DNA from: Pseudoalteromonas peptidolytica
GTDB taxonomy: Bacteria; Pseudomonadota; Gammaproteobacteria; Enterobacterales; Alteromonadaceae
Direction of reading: 5' to 3'
DNA length: 64,000 nt
NCBI RefSeq assembly: GCF_012641745.1
Contig: NZ_WEHZ01000015.1
Span: 62,001 to 126,000 of the forward strand
Shown piece by piece: positions 1 through 7,859 of the stretch (position 1 is the stretch's first letter; each line of letters begins with the position of its first letter). The translations under genes were made by a program, and so were the position numbers. The notes below the pieces were generated by a model that was given only the letters and a program-made list of their open reading frames with translations, ran no database searches and had not been told where the DNA came from.

Positions 1-556
1 TCATGGCGTAATAGGTTCAAAGTCGATAGCAGATTCAATGCTCTTCGGTCACCCCGTGAGCTGAGTTTGCTTTTGAACGATTGATATTCTTTTAACGCCA
101 TGAGAGCAACTTATACTTTTATACAATAATGATAAGTGTAGCTTGGGCTACAATCACTAATCAAGCATAACACACTGCGGCGCAGGTATTTTGTCGACAG
201 ATAAGGAGGATTTTACCATTGTACAATAGTTGGAGTTTCGCTGTACGTCGTATCCATATTAATAGAAAAGCCGCTTTGAATGTATGGCTCGCATATACAT
301 ACGGTGACACGTTGCTTGCGTAAATTTAGACAGATACCGAGAGAGAATATAAGGTTGTACAGCTAACCTATGTGCATTGTTTTATTTTATGTATTGTAAC
401 TGCCTGCCTTATAGTGCTTTGCGTTCAGCACTAAAATAAAACTAGATTGGAAGCTCTCTTGCAACTTGTTGTACAGCATCAGTCTTGATAAACTAGAACC
501 AACCATTTCATTGTACAATTGTAGTTGTAACTTACCTTGTACAATTATATGAACTA
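1..556. other. Intergenic leader with regulatory palindromes
   Basis: No convincing gene is seen. Two short frames are open from base 1 (to stops near 62 and 84), and either could be the tail of an upstream gene. A strong AAGGAGG at 203-209 stands 9 nt before a TTG that opens a 34-codon frame (219-323), but that TTG lies inside a regulatory palindrome, so I do not call it a gene. The stretch mainly holds three copies or near-copies of ATTGTACAAT (218-227, 510-519, 537-545) and the ATGAGAC element at 557-563. Confidence 0.5.
218..227. promoter_or_regulatory. ATTGTACAAT palindrome
   Basis: Exact copy of the 10-bp palindrome that recurs through the window. It lies in the non-coding leader about 340 bp before the portal gene. 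Confidence 0.7.
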
Positions 557-563
557 ATGAGAC
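510..563 (+). promoter_or_regulatory. Paired TTGTACAAT sites and ATGAGAC before head operon
   Basis: An exact ATTGTACAAT at 510-519 and a nine-base TTGTACAAT at 537-545 are followed by ATGAGAC at 557-563. The same arrangement is found in front of other transcription units here. The ATG of ATGAGAC coincides with the first possible start of the portal gene. Confidence 0.65.
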
Positions 564-2362
564 GTGAATTTAGGGCGGTACCCTTAGTGAATACTAATCT
601 GTATGACACAAAGCAGGCTGTTGAGTTTGATAAATTAACTGAGTCTTCGACTCATCACCGTGAAGCAAATTTTGCTAAACAGTCATTATTTGGCTTTCAG
701 GCTGCTGTAAAAGAAGAAATAGAACAACGAATTGCTGCAAGTAATACCGATGGCGCAGCAGCATTGGCAATGGTGAGTACCTTTACTAAAGCTGCGAGCA
801 CCAAGCGTGACTACAGCCGTACAGTTGAAGAGCTATCCACTTATTACCTCGTTGATGCAATGCACTCACTGATATGTGATGAAGTATTGGTGGCCGACCC
901 CGAGCATGGTTGTATCGTAAATCTCCATAGTAGCAACAAGGATGTTGAAGCTGCTTTGAGCGCGTTACAAAAAGAGATTAATCTTGATCAACTTTGTGAA
1001 GATGTGACTCCAGATCTGCTAAAGTATGGTGACTACACACTACGTCTTATTGCTGATGCCAATGGCGTGAGCGAAGTGATCGATGATGTTACACAAAATG
1101 ATGTAGTGGCATTATATCGTCATGGAATGCCAGCCAAATTCTTAGTTCGAGAACAAGAGCGTATCCGTATCACACCCGCAAATTCTCACCTGCATTTTGC
1201 TCTTGGGCGAAATAAACTTCGTGTCGACCTGGGCGATGAATTGGGAGTATCGGTGCGAGATAAGCAGCACCTTGCCACCAAAATGCTACCTAACTATGTG
1301 CGAGTGGGTAAACCGCTGCTTTTTGGTGTACAGTCAAAACTAAAGGAGCTTCAACTACTTGAAGCGCTGGTGCCGGCAAGTAAGTTGCATCAATTAAGTA
1401 CTCGGTCTTTGGTTGGGGTGTCGATCCCAAGCGCCACGGAGCCTAAAGAAGCCTTTAACATCGCCAGACGTTATGAAAGTTTATTGAATCAGAAAACCAC
1501 GTTTAACGGTGAGGCGCAGTCACTGACAACGGTGGGAGATATTATGGCCACCGCAGGGAAAGCCAAAGTGTTACCTGTGTTTGGTGATAGGGGGACGCTG
1601 CAGGGAATGGATGTACCGGACACCGTAAATATTGATGATTTACTCGCGTGTATCCGTGATATTAGAGCAGCAGTATGCGCGTCGGTAGGAGTGCCGATTG
1701 AATTACTCTTTGGTGGTGAAACCTTACAATCTCAAGGAGAGTTTGAAAAACGTCATACGCGTTACTTACGAAAGGTAAAATCAATTCAAGGTGCCTTGGC
1801 AAATGGTTTAAAACAGCTTGCAATGACGCACTTAGCGAAAAAAGGCATTCAGTGTTCTGTACAAGAGATCCAAGTTCATTTCAGCCGTCAGGGAGTGGGC
1901 TTAGAGGCGCTTGATCAGCTCGAGTCAACAGAACAGGTATTGTTCTCTGTATCAAATTTACTGGCGTTTATGCAGGATCTGGATGATTCGGCACATTTTC
2001 AAGATAAAGTTGATTTCAAAGCCGTATTCGAGTGGAGCAGGCGTCAATTAAATATGGTTGGTGTGCTAGACCCGTTTTTGGTTACTAGAGAAACCGATGA
2101 GCCCCATAGTGTTGTGCTCGATAAACCCGTAAAAAAAGCGGCTTCAGGGGCCAAGAAGCAACCCGTAGAAGCAAAAAAAAATCTCCAGCCTAAACGCAAG
2201 CCATTAGAAGCATTGCATATGGATGAAGCTTCGCTAAGGCAGTTAGTAGACACCGCTGTTCAGCAATTATCACAAAGCAAAACAGCAAATAATGCTGAGC
2301 CAATACAAAGTGAAACATCAGTAAAACGCGACGCTAGAGTGAAAATGAGTAATGAGAAGTGA
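557..2362 (+). CDS. Portal vertex protein, T4 gp20-like
   Basis: The 601-residue product is called portal mainly from its place: it opens a block of unknown gene, prohead protease/scaffold and major capsid, as T4 gp20 precedes gp21-gp23. The length suits a portal (T4 gp20 is about 520 residues). The central part around residue 385 (GVPIELLFGGET, then an Arg/Lys-rich helix) resembles the region of portals that follows the clip/stem. The C-terminal 80 residues are Lys- and Ala-rich and low in complexity. The ATG at 557 has no Shine-Dalgarno sequence and is itself part of the recurrent ATGAGAC element; an in-frame GTG at 587, with AGGGCGG nine bases ahead, is a real alternative start. Its stop overlaps the start of the next gene. 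Confidence 0.75.
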   Translation: MRREFRAVPLVNTNLYDTKQAVEFDKLTESSTHHREANFAKQSLFGFQAAVKEEIEQRIAASNTDGAAALAMVSTFTKAASTKRDYSRTVEELSTYYLVDAMHSLICDEVLVADPEHGCIVNLHSSNKDVEAALSALQKEINLDQLCEDVTPDLLKYGDYTLRLIADANGVSEVIDDVTQNDVVALYRHGMPAKFLVREQERIRITPANSHLHFALGRNKLRVDLGDELGVSVRDKQHLATKMLPNYVRVGKPLLFGVQSKLKELQLLEALVPASKLHQLSTRSLVGVSIPSATEPKEAFNIARRYESLLNQKTTFNGEAQSLTTVGDIMATAGKAKVLPVFGDRGTLQGMDVPDTVNIDDLLACIRDIRAAVCASVGVPIELLFGGETLQSQGEFEKRHTRYLRKVKSIQGALANGLKQLAMTHLAKKGIQCSVQEIQVHFSRQGVGLEALDQLESTEQVLFSVSNLLAFMQDLDDSAHFQDKVDFKAVFEWSRRQLNMVGVLDPFLVTRETDEPHSVVLDKPVKKAASGAKKQPVEAKKNLQPKRKPLEALHMDEASLRQLVDTAVQQLSQSKTANNAEPIQSETSVKRDARVKMSNEK

Positions 2363-3072
2363 TGAGGTTTGCAAAGCCTGCTGAGCGGGTACTGTTATTG
2401 TGCGAAGTGGGTCAGCTTGACTTGATTGATGAGGATGGGAGGGCGCCAGAACAGATCCCCGAAGATGTTTTGGATGCTTTTATTGAGCGAAGAAATCGCT
2501 TAGTTTATGGCGCCAGTGACTTTGCTAGAAGTGAGTGCATAGCGCATGGCTCAGTTGTAAATAATGCGATGCTGATGCGTGTTGCTAGCCGATTTCATGG
2601 TCGTACGGCTGGAAAACGAATGCACAAAATTTTGGGACGACATTTAGCTGTTCGGATCAGCGGGCAGGATGAAAAAAGCCTGCTAATTGTTCGGGAGCGT
2701 TTGTTAAATGCAGTGTCGTCCCTACGCAGCCTGCTATACACTGGGAATGAGGAGTACCAGACGTTAAGTCACCACATAGAGTGGCAGCAGGTGACGGATG
2801 TCGCCATCCCAATGCTGCTCAATATTGAGCAGAAATGGTTGCAAATAGACTGCTTATCAACAAAGGGTGAAGCTAACTTACCCTTGCAAGAAGACGAACT
2901 ATGTATTTTGCTAGCTTTAGTCCATCCGGTTGAGCTAGGAAAAGCGTTCAACAAAGCCAACTGTACAGTGGATGCTGTGCAGTGGTTGCAAGATTCACAG
3001 CACCATTTGTACAACAATGATTCTAAGCAAGACATTGTACAACGACTGCGTGAAAAATTAGAGTTTAAATGA
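2362..3072 (+). CDS. Unknown protein between portal and prohead protease
   Basis: The 236-residue protein is not recognised. It starts on an ATG overlapping the portal stop and ends on a TGA next to the protease gene, so it is translated as part of the head operon. It is mixed helical and charged, with no signal peptide or membrane segment. Its position matches that of the small head or prohead-core genes (gp67/gp68) of T4, so a role in head assembly is a reasonable inference but is not shown by motif. Near its 3' end, 3007-3015 and 3034-3043 are two near-copies of TTGTACAAT, about 40-70 bp before the protease start. Confidence 0.6.
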   Translation: MRFAKPAERVLLLCEVGQLDLIDEDGRAPEQIPEDVLDAFIERRNRLVYGASDFARSECIAHGSVVNNAMLMRVASRFHGRTAGKRMHKILGRHLAVRISGQDEKSLLIVRERLLNAVSSLRSLLYTGNEEYQTLSHHIEWQQVTDVAIPMLLNIEQKWLQIDCLSTKGEANLPLQEDELCILLALVHPVELGKAFNKANCTVDAVQWLQDSQHHLYNNDSKQDIVQRLREKLEFK

Positions 3073-3080
3073 GGCAGCGC

Positions 3081-4211
3081 ATGACAGAGCGTACACTATT
3101 TATCGACGCGTTCGATACGTCTAATGTGATCTACCAGATCAGTGAAGCGTCTGAACATACACAAGGTTTGCAAGAAACATCACAGGTAGATGGAGTAGGC
3201 ATATTGGCGCGTGTTGTAGGGCCATTTTTTCTAGTCGATGGTACATCTCGCAATGGCCGTTTTTATACGCGTGAATTATGGCGTACTGCTATCGAGCGCA
3301 GCCAAGCTAAAATATCATCAGGAACTATGTTGGGCACAATCGGCCATACGCAGGCACTTGATGATCAGGCTCTATTGGAAGGAAGGGCATCGCATCGGAT
3401 CTCTAAATTATGGATTGATGAGAAAAACAGCATAGGAATGGGTGAAATATTAGTGTTAAATACCCCAGCTGGTCGAGTACTGAACGCCTATCTTCGAGGC
3501 GGTGTGCAATTTCCTGTATCTAGTCGGGGTTATGGAGGCTATACGCCATACAAGCGAGACAATGCCCCGGTGATAGATGAAGCCAGCTTTGTACTTGAAA
3601 CCTTTGATTTCGTGCAAGAGCCAGGTGTTGCTCAAGCTATTCCCTCGTTGGTCGAATCGCTCGATGATGAGGCCGCGAAATTACATCAGTCCATTCTTGA
3701 GCTGGCCAATACCAGCATTCAAACGAGTGTGGATGAAAAGAATGAGACCCCGTTAAAGACTAACCCCGTTAAGGATACTGTAATGAGTGAGAGTGCATCT
3801 ACTATTGCGGCTCTAGCGAAACAGAAAAGCCACGTTGAAGAGAGTCTGGCAAAAGCTTATGCCGAACATGCGACACTGCGTAGCAAAAATGATTCGCTAA
3901 ATGAGCAGGCAAAAACACAGGCTGAGCATATTGAGTTACTGGAACAAACACTGGCGGAAGTTCGCCAGCTCAACTCGAGTATGATGGCGCAGTTAGAAGA
4001 CTATAAAAAGCTAGGTAGCGTATGTGAAGTTCAAGCAGCGTTAAGCAAAATAGGTGGGCAATACTCGACTGCACGAACACGAGTAGGCTCTTTGTCTGAG
4101 CAGTTATATGCAAACTTTTCCGTCAATTATGAAGACAGCGTAGTGCTGTCAGATAGCCAAGATAACACAGGCACAAGTCGATTAAGCTCGTTGTTTGAGT
4201 CGACACAGTAA
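3081..4211 (+). CDS. Prohead core protease (gp21-like, S80) with C-terminal scaffold
   Basis: The 376-residue protein has two parts. Residues 1-200 look like a T4 gp21-type prohead protease, with a probable catalytic His in GTIGH (about residue 90) and a probable catalytic Ser in PVSSRGYGG (about residue 147). Residues about 235-340 form a Glu/Gln/Ala-rich coiled coil typical of a scaffold. The protease part would mature the head proteins during assembly. The start at 3081 was chosen because GAGG precedes it by six bases; an in-frame ATG at 3069 overlaps the previous stop. The gene lies between portal and capsid genes, as in T4. A second start at 3783 would give the scaffold part alone (separate entry). 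Confidence 0.82.
   Translation: MTERTLFIDAFDTSNVIYQISEASEHTQGLQETSQVDGVGILARVVGPFFLVDGTSRNGRFYTRELWRTAIERSQAKISSGTMLGTIGHTQALDDQALLEGRASHRISKLWIDEKNSIGMGEILVLNTPAGRVLNAYLRGGVQFPVSSRGYGGYTPYKRDNAPVIDEASFVLETFDFVQEPGVAQAIPSLVESLDDEAAKLHQSILELANTSIQTSVDEKNETPLKTNPVKDTVMSESASTIAALAKQKSHVEESLAKAYAEHATLRSKNDSLNEQAKTQAEHIELLEQTLAEVRQLNSSMMAQLEDYKKLGSVCEVQAALSKIGGQYSTARTRVGSLSEQLYANFSVNYEDSVVLSDSQDNTGTSRLSSLFESTQ
3783..4211 (+). CDS. Internal in-frame start: free scaffold protein
   Basis: Within the protease gene, an ATG at 3783 in the same frame is preceded by AAGGA with a seven-base spacing. It begins exactly at the junction between the protease domain and the coiled-coil scaffold. The product would be a 142-residue scaffold, made in excess over the fused form. 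Nested protease/scaffold genes are known from lambda (C and Nu3). An ATGAGAC element at 3742-3748, just upstream, hints at an additional internal transcript. Confidence 0.6.
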   Translation: MSESASTIAALAKQKSHVEESLAKAYAEHATLRSKNDSLNEQAKTQAEHIELLEQTLAEVRQLNSSMMAQLEDYKKLGSVCEVQAALSKIGGQYSTARTRVGSLSEQLYANFSVNYEDSVVLSDSQDNTGTSRLSSLFESTQ

Positions 4212-4292
4212 TACAGCTTACTCCTAATATGAATGCTCGTTATATCCAACGAGTGCTGTTGATAGTTTTTTATGAATTTTGAGGACAATACC

Positions 4293-5654
4293 ATGTTACA
4301 AGAAACCGTAACGGGCCAAGCAATTGAGCGCAAAGCAGATCACTACTTCACGAAATACAAGCCTTTTGTCGAAGCATTAGAAAGAAACTCTTTATTGAGT
4401 AAAGTGCGTGCAATTAATACAACGGATGTCTATGCGTTGGGTAAGCAACTTGAAAACTTCCAAGTGTATAAGCGGCTTTGTGAAGAAGATGGCACATTAT
4501 CTCAGTTGGGTAAGATCCCAGATGTTGCACTGGATGTGCTTACTGTCGCCTACGGTACTTCACCTTTATCTGCTATTGCGTCAATTCAACCAATTGATGA
4601 AGAACAAGGCACCATTTACTTCAAAAATATTGTATCCGGCGACTCACAGCTTAACTCAGGTGATTTATTATCAGGTGTGTCTGCAACGTCAAATGTGATG
4701 GGTGAAGCACTTGGTCAAACCCAAGCAGGTGAGAGCGACTACAGTTTCTCGCTAAAAAATGCGCCTGTGCAAGTAGGTTCTGTACGTGTTGAAATCGCAG
4801 AGTTGAATTTAGTTGCGCAAGACAATGGGTTAGGTCAGTTAATTGGTTTCGATATTCAAGGCACCATTGATTACGTCAATGGTACGGTTACTTTATCGAC
4901 AAAGCATGCGCCAGAGGCGGAGCATACCATTACCGCTGCATATAGTGGTGATTATGACGCGGCAGATGACATTCCAAAAGTAGGGATGAAGTTTGCATCT
5001 AAAACGGTTCAAGCACGTTTATGGGCGTTAAAAGACACGATTGGTTTACAGCAGTCCTATGCTTTACGCCGCCGTTTTGGCATGGTAGCCGAAGATGAAA
5101 TTGCACAAGACCTCGTCGCTGCCATTAACTCAGAGCAAATGAATACGGCTACGCGCATGTTATTAGCCAAAGCGCAGGGGGAGGTGACATTTAAGAAAAA
5201 TGCACCCAGTGGTATTAGTTATAATGATCACAAACAAGGGTTTAAAGATGCTATTGCGCAAGCTGAAGCGACTATTTTAAATAATGCAGGCAGAGGCACT
5301 ATTTCGGCAATGGTTGCGGGACGTAATGTCTGTGCATTGGCAGCAACTTTACCTGGCTTTACTAAGCTTTCTGACGGCGCTGCTGTAGGTCCACACATTT
5401 TCGGTATTTTAGATGGTATCTTAATTGTACGTGTGCCTAATCAACAGGTGATGGATGCTGATACGGCAGTCTGTGTTTATAAAGGTAAGTCAAATTTTGA
5501 AAGTGCATTGGTTAGCGCGCCTTATATGCCACTTGTTGTTACATCGGCACTTCCGCATGGTGTTAACCCGCTGGTTAACCAAAGAGCGGCTGCAGTATGG
5601 TCTGCAATTGATGTGCTTGTACCAAGTTTTATTACCAAGATCCGCTTAGTATAA
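4293..5654 (+). CDS. Major capsid protein, T4 gp23-like
   Basis: The 453-residue protein follows the protease/scaffold gene and is closed by a strong terminator, as expected for the most abundant virion protein. The N-terminal part (residues 1-65) is helical and could be the piece removed by the protease. The stretch around residues 245-300 (ARLWALKDTIGL, then Glu-rich helices ending EQMNTATRML) resembles the spine-helix region of gp23-type HK97-fold capsids. The ATG at 4293 was chosen over the one at 4272 because GAGGA stands seven bases before it. I see no separate vertex (gp24) paralogue in the window. Confidence 0.82.
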   Translation: MLQETVTGQAIERKADHYFTKYKPFVEALERNSLLSKVRAINTTDVYALGKQLENFQVYKRLCEEDGTLSQLGKIPDVALDVLTVAYGTSPLSAIASIQPIDEEQGTIYFKNIVSGDSQLNSGDLLSGVSATSNVMGEALGQTQAGESDYSFSLKNAPVQVGSVRVEIAELNLVAQDNGLGQLIGFDIQGTIDYVNGTVTLSTKHAPEAEHTITAAYSGDYDAADDIPKVGMKFASKTVQARLWALKDTIGLQQSYALRRRFGMVAEDEIAQDLVAAINSEQMNTATRMLLAKAQGEVTFKKNAPSGISYNDHKQGFKDAIAQAEATILNNAGRGTISAMVAGRNVCALAATLPGFTKLSDGAAVGPHIFGILDGILIVRVPNQQVMDADTAVCVYKGKSNFESALVSAPYMPLVVTSALPHGVNPLVNQRAAAVWSAIDVLVPSFITKIRLV

Positions 5655-5676
5655 GCTCGCGATACACATACTTCAT

Positions 5677-5705
5677 AAGGTCGCATGTGTTGCGGCCTTT
5701 TTTGT
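5677..5705 (+). terminator. Rho-independent terminator after major capsid gene
   Basis: A nine-base stem (AAGGTCGCA with TGCGGCCTT, one G-U pair), a five-base loop and a run of six T. It ends the head operon. Confidence 0.85.
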
Positions 5706-5783
5706 TTTTACGCATTTGCTTTATTTAAGCGAATTTAAAAGTTGGTGAATGAGATAAGAAAATAATGGCGCTAACTAAAAACA

Positions 5784-5811
5784 AACCCGCACATAGTTGA
5801 TAAGGCGGGTT
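5784..5811 (-). terminator. Hairpin terminator for the minus-strand gene
   Basis: A perfect seven-base stem (AACCCGC/GCGGGTT) with a 14-base loop. Read on the minus strand it is followed by TTGTTTTTAG, so it probably ends the transcript of the 5995-7092 gene. The rest of 5706-5994 is AT-rich and holds nothing I can recognise. Confidence 0.55.
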
Positions 5812-5994
5812 GCTCAAATATAATGCAATTTGCGGCAAAAAAATCTACATACCTATTATCCAAAATAACCGCATTACTTTAGATAAACCATCATGGTCTG
5901 TACCCTGATGTTAACAATATTTTATGTTTATTATCAATGATTTTATTGCTAAATATGTAAAAATTACTCTGTATATATTAATGATAAATTTAAT

Positions 5995-7092
5995 CTAAGT
6001 TCTGCGCTTAACGGGTTTAAATTCCAATTCACTTAATAGTGCATCAATGCGCTTGGCATCTTCTATACTGAGGTTTTCATCATATTGAGATATTTTAACC
6101 ATTGAGTCATATGAATTTGCCAGTTCCTCGTCTACAAGACCCATATCACCCATATACAAGAGCATTTTACGAGCATCTGATATTTTAGCTGGTAATGCTG
6201 AAGCCGCATATTTTATACCCAGCAAATCTAACACAGCCATGATTTGAGCTTTTGATGCTTGCTCGTTTAAAACCAGCATATGGCGTACTATCCGGATCAT
6301 TGCACCGTGACCTTTTTCAGCGCGTGCTATTTTACGGATCTTTTTCTTAGTTGTGGTAGGTGTGTACGCTGTGAACTCCGTGTCATTAGACGCTTCGCTG
6401 ACCGTTGTTTTTTCTTCCACTGTGGTTTGTGTTAGCGCATGTTGCTCGGCGGCATCTGTCATTGGCACGTCAACATAGCTTTTAACTATGTAGGCATTTT
6501 GAATATCCGAAATCGCATCGGGTGTTAGAGCACTGTTGTTACTGAGTGGATCGGTTTCTGTTGGTATTGATTCATCAACAATGTCGATAGGTTTTTCGCG
6601 GCTTTGCTGGCCAAACATAGAGGAAAGAAAAGCGTCGGTATCTGGCATTAGAAAGGGGGATGCCTGCTGCGCTAATGTTTTTAATAGCTCTGGTATTGGT
6701 AAATCATCTAGAGCAATCAATGTCTCTGACAATGAAGGCAGCGGGTTGTCAATTGTCGCTTGTGCTTTACTTGGGAATTTCTCAAACTTTTTGTGATATT
6801 GGCGGGGCATTTTTTCCCATTGCACCTCGGTATCGAAAACGCTGGAGGCGGATTCTGCCCAAGTTGTGAGTTTATCAAGGTCTTTGCGTTTTTTATCAGA
6901 CCCCTGTGCTTGTTTTGTTAGCTCGATGATTTGCTCTTCTGAGGTGGCAAACCAAAACGCATAATGAAGCTTAGCGGCAACAAGTAAGGCTGTATCGTTG
7001 GGCTTAAGTTGTGAAAGTCCGCTGTGCATTGCGGGTAAGAGGTCGTGAGCTATCGCTAATATCCCGTTAAACTCAGCTGCTGATTGCGTCAT
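5995..7092 (-). CDS. Unknown 365-residue protein
   Basis: Not recognised. The start at 7092 is supported by AAAGGTGA six bases upstream; upstream extension would run into the control region that holds ATTGTACAAT at 7190-7199. The N-terminal 200 residues are helical and rich in Leu and Ala. The middle (about 200-260) is acidic and Thr-rich, probably disordered. A basic linker (KKKIRKIARAEK) leads to a compact helical C-terminal domain of about 105 residues. The layout suggests a protein with a C-terminal binding domain. It is transcribed away from the helicase side and stands alone. Confidence 0.6.
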   Translation of the reverse strand: MTQSAAEFNGILAIAHDLLPAMHSGLSQLKPNDTALLVAAKLHYAFWFATSEEQIIELTKQAQGSDKKRKDLDKLTTWAESASSVFDTEVQWEKMPRQYHKKFEKFPSKAQATIDNPLPSLSETLIALDDLPIPELLKTLAQQASPFLMPDTDAFLSSMFGQQSREKPIDIVDESIPTETDPLSNNSALTPDAISDIQNAYIVKSYVDVPMTDAAEQHALTQTTVEEKTTVSEASNDTEFTAYTPTTTKKKIRKIARAEKGHGAMIRIVRHMLVLNEQASKAQIMAVLDLLGIKYAASALPAKISDARKMLLYMGDMGLVDEELANSYDSMVKISQYDENLSIEDAKRIDALLSELEFKPVKRRT

Positions 7093-7189
7093 GTTGTCAC
7101 CTTTATGTAAGCATGATGGTTTTTTTAAAGTGAAGGTTGAAGCAAGCCAAAATGACTGCACAACAGTAACTTTCAGTTCATTGTACAAT

Positions 7190-7199
7190 AAAAGTCATT
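7190..7199. promoter_or_regulatory. ATTGTACAAT palindrome, divergent intergenic region
   Basis: Exact copy of the recurrent palindrome, about 100 bp upstream of the minus-strand 365-residue gene and upstream of the plus-strand small genes at 7233 and 7376. It could control both directions. Confidence 0.7.
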
Positions 7200-7232
7200 T
7201 TAGGCAACTTTTAAAAAAGGAGGTATCGATAA

Positions 7233-7301
7233 GTGATGATATTTTGTCAAAAGTGTTTGAATAACAGCCAATGTGATAGCTTTGTATTCCCTAATGCGTG
7301 A
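7233..7301 (+). CDS. Possible cysteine-rich micropeptide (22 residues)
   Basis: A near-perfect Shine-Dalgarno sequence, AAAAAAGGAGGT at 7213-7224, stands nine bases before a GTG at 7233 that is directly followed by an ATG. The frame encodes only 22 residues and contains CQKC and a third Cys, like half a zinc knuckle. Such a strong ribosome site in a non-coding stretch is the main evidence. The rest of the 7093-7375 gap holds the palindrome at 7190. Confidence 0.35.
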   Translation: MMIFCQKCLNNSQCDSFVFPNA

Positions 7302-7375
7302 CATTCTAACACGCTTAGCATACGATTATACAATTCGTGTAATGGTGCGCGGCAGGCTTTTTGAATGGAGCGAGT

Positions 7376-7735
7376 ATGAATTTAGAAAATGCAAATTATA
7401 TCGTTATGCCCAATACGTCGGCTGTACTCGTTTTGCCTGTAAATGGGGGAGAAACAGCAAGGTTTGTGGAAGTTGAAACAAAAGCTGCTCGCTACTTTTC
7501 CAGGGATAACTGGTTGTTTGATGCAGCGTCATTTCTTGAACAACACTCTCTAGCACAAAGGCTTAGTAAATTGGCGACATTCAAGGGCATTGCTACTGAA
7601 AAGTTTGAAGGTATATTAGAGAATGTGCTGGCATCAATTATACCAGGAGCTGAAGTTAACTATATGGTTTTTATAGAAAACGAGCATTTGCTTATTGCAC
7701 ATACGGATAGCGTGATCCAAAACCATTTAGTTTAA
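7376..7735 (+). CDS. Unknown 119-residue protein
   Basis: Not recognised. The ATG at 7376 was chosen because GGAG precedes it by five bases; an in-frame TTG at 7361 lacks this. The sequence reads as a small mixed alpha/beta soluble protein with no membrane segment or cysteines. It lies just ahead of the helicase gene on the same strand, separated by about 125 bases that contain two ATTGCATAAT repeats, so it is probably not in the same transcript. Confidence 0.6.
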   Translation: MNLENANYIVMPNTSAVLVLPVNGGETARFVEVETKAARYFSRDNWLFDAASFLEQHSLAQRLSKLATFKGIATEKFEGILENVLASIIPGAEVNYMVFIENEHLLIAHTDSVIQNHLV

Positions 7736-7770
7736 TAGACTTTCTAAATATCTTATAAATACAGGTGATT

Positions 7771-7838
7771 ATTGCATAATCTAGCCTTTAACGGTGCAAT
7801 AGCCATTACTGTGGGAGCGTTATTTCTCATTGCATAAT
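7771..7838 (+). promoter_or_regulatory. Two ATTGCATAAT repeats before helicase gene
   Basis: The 10-mer ATTGCATAAT occurs at 7771-7780 and 7829-7838, 22 and 80 bases before the helicase start. The only other copy I found is at 19838-19847, before the partition operon. A promoter -10 or operator role is inferred from position. Confidence 0.45.
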
Positions 7839-7859
7839 GAGTAAGTGATCTGAGGTACT

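Noticed and set aside
219-323. 34-codon frame with a TTG start behind AAGGAGG
   Set aside because: The start lies inside the regulatory palindrome, the start codon is weak and the product is too short to judge; left as a note in the leader entry.
7273-7476. Plus-strand frame overlapping the start of the 119-residue gene
   Set aside because: It shares DNA with the better-supported gene at 7376 and has no ribosome site.
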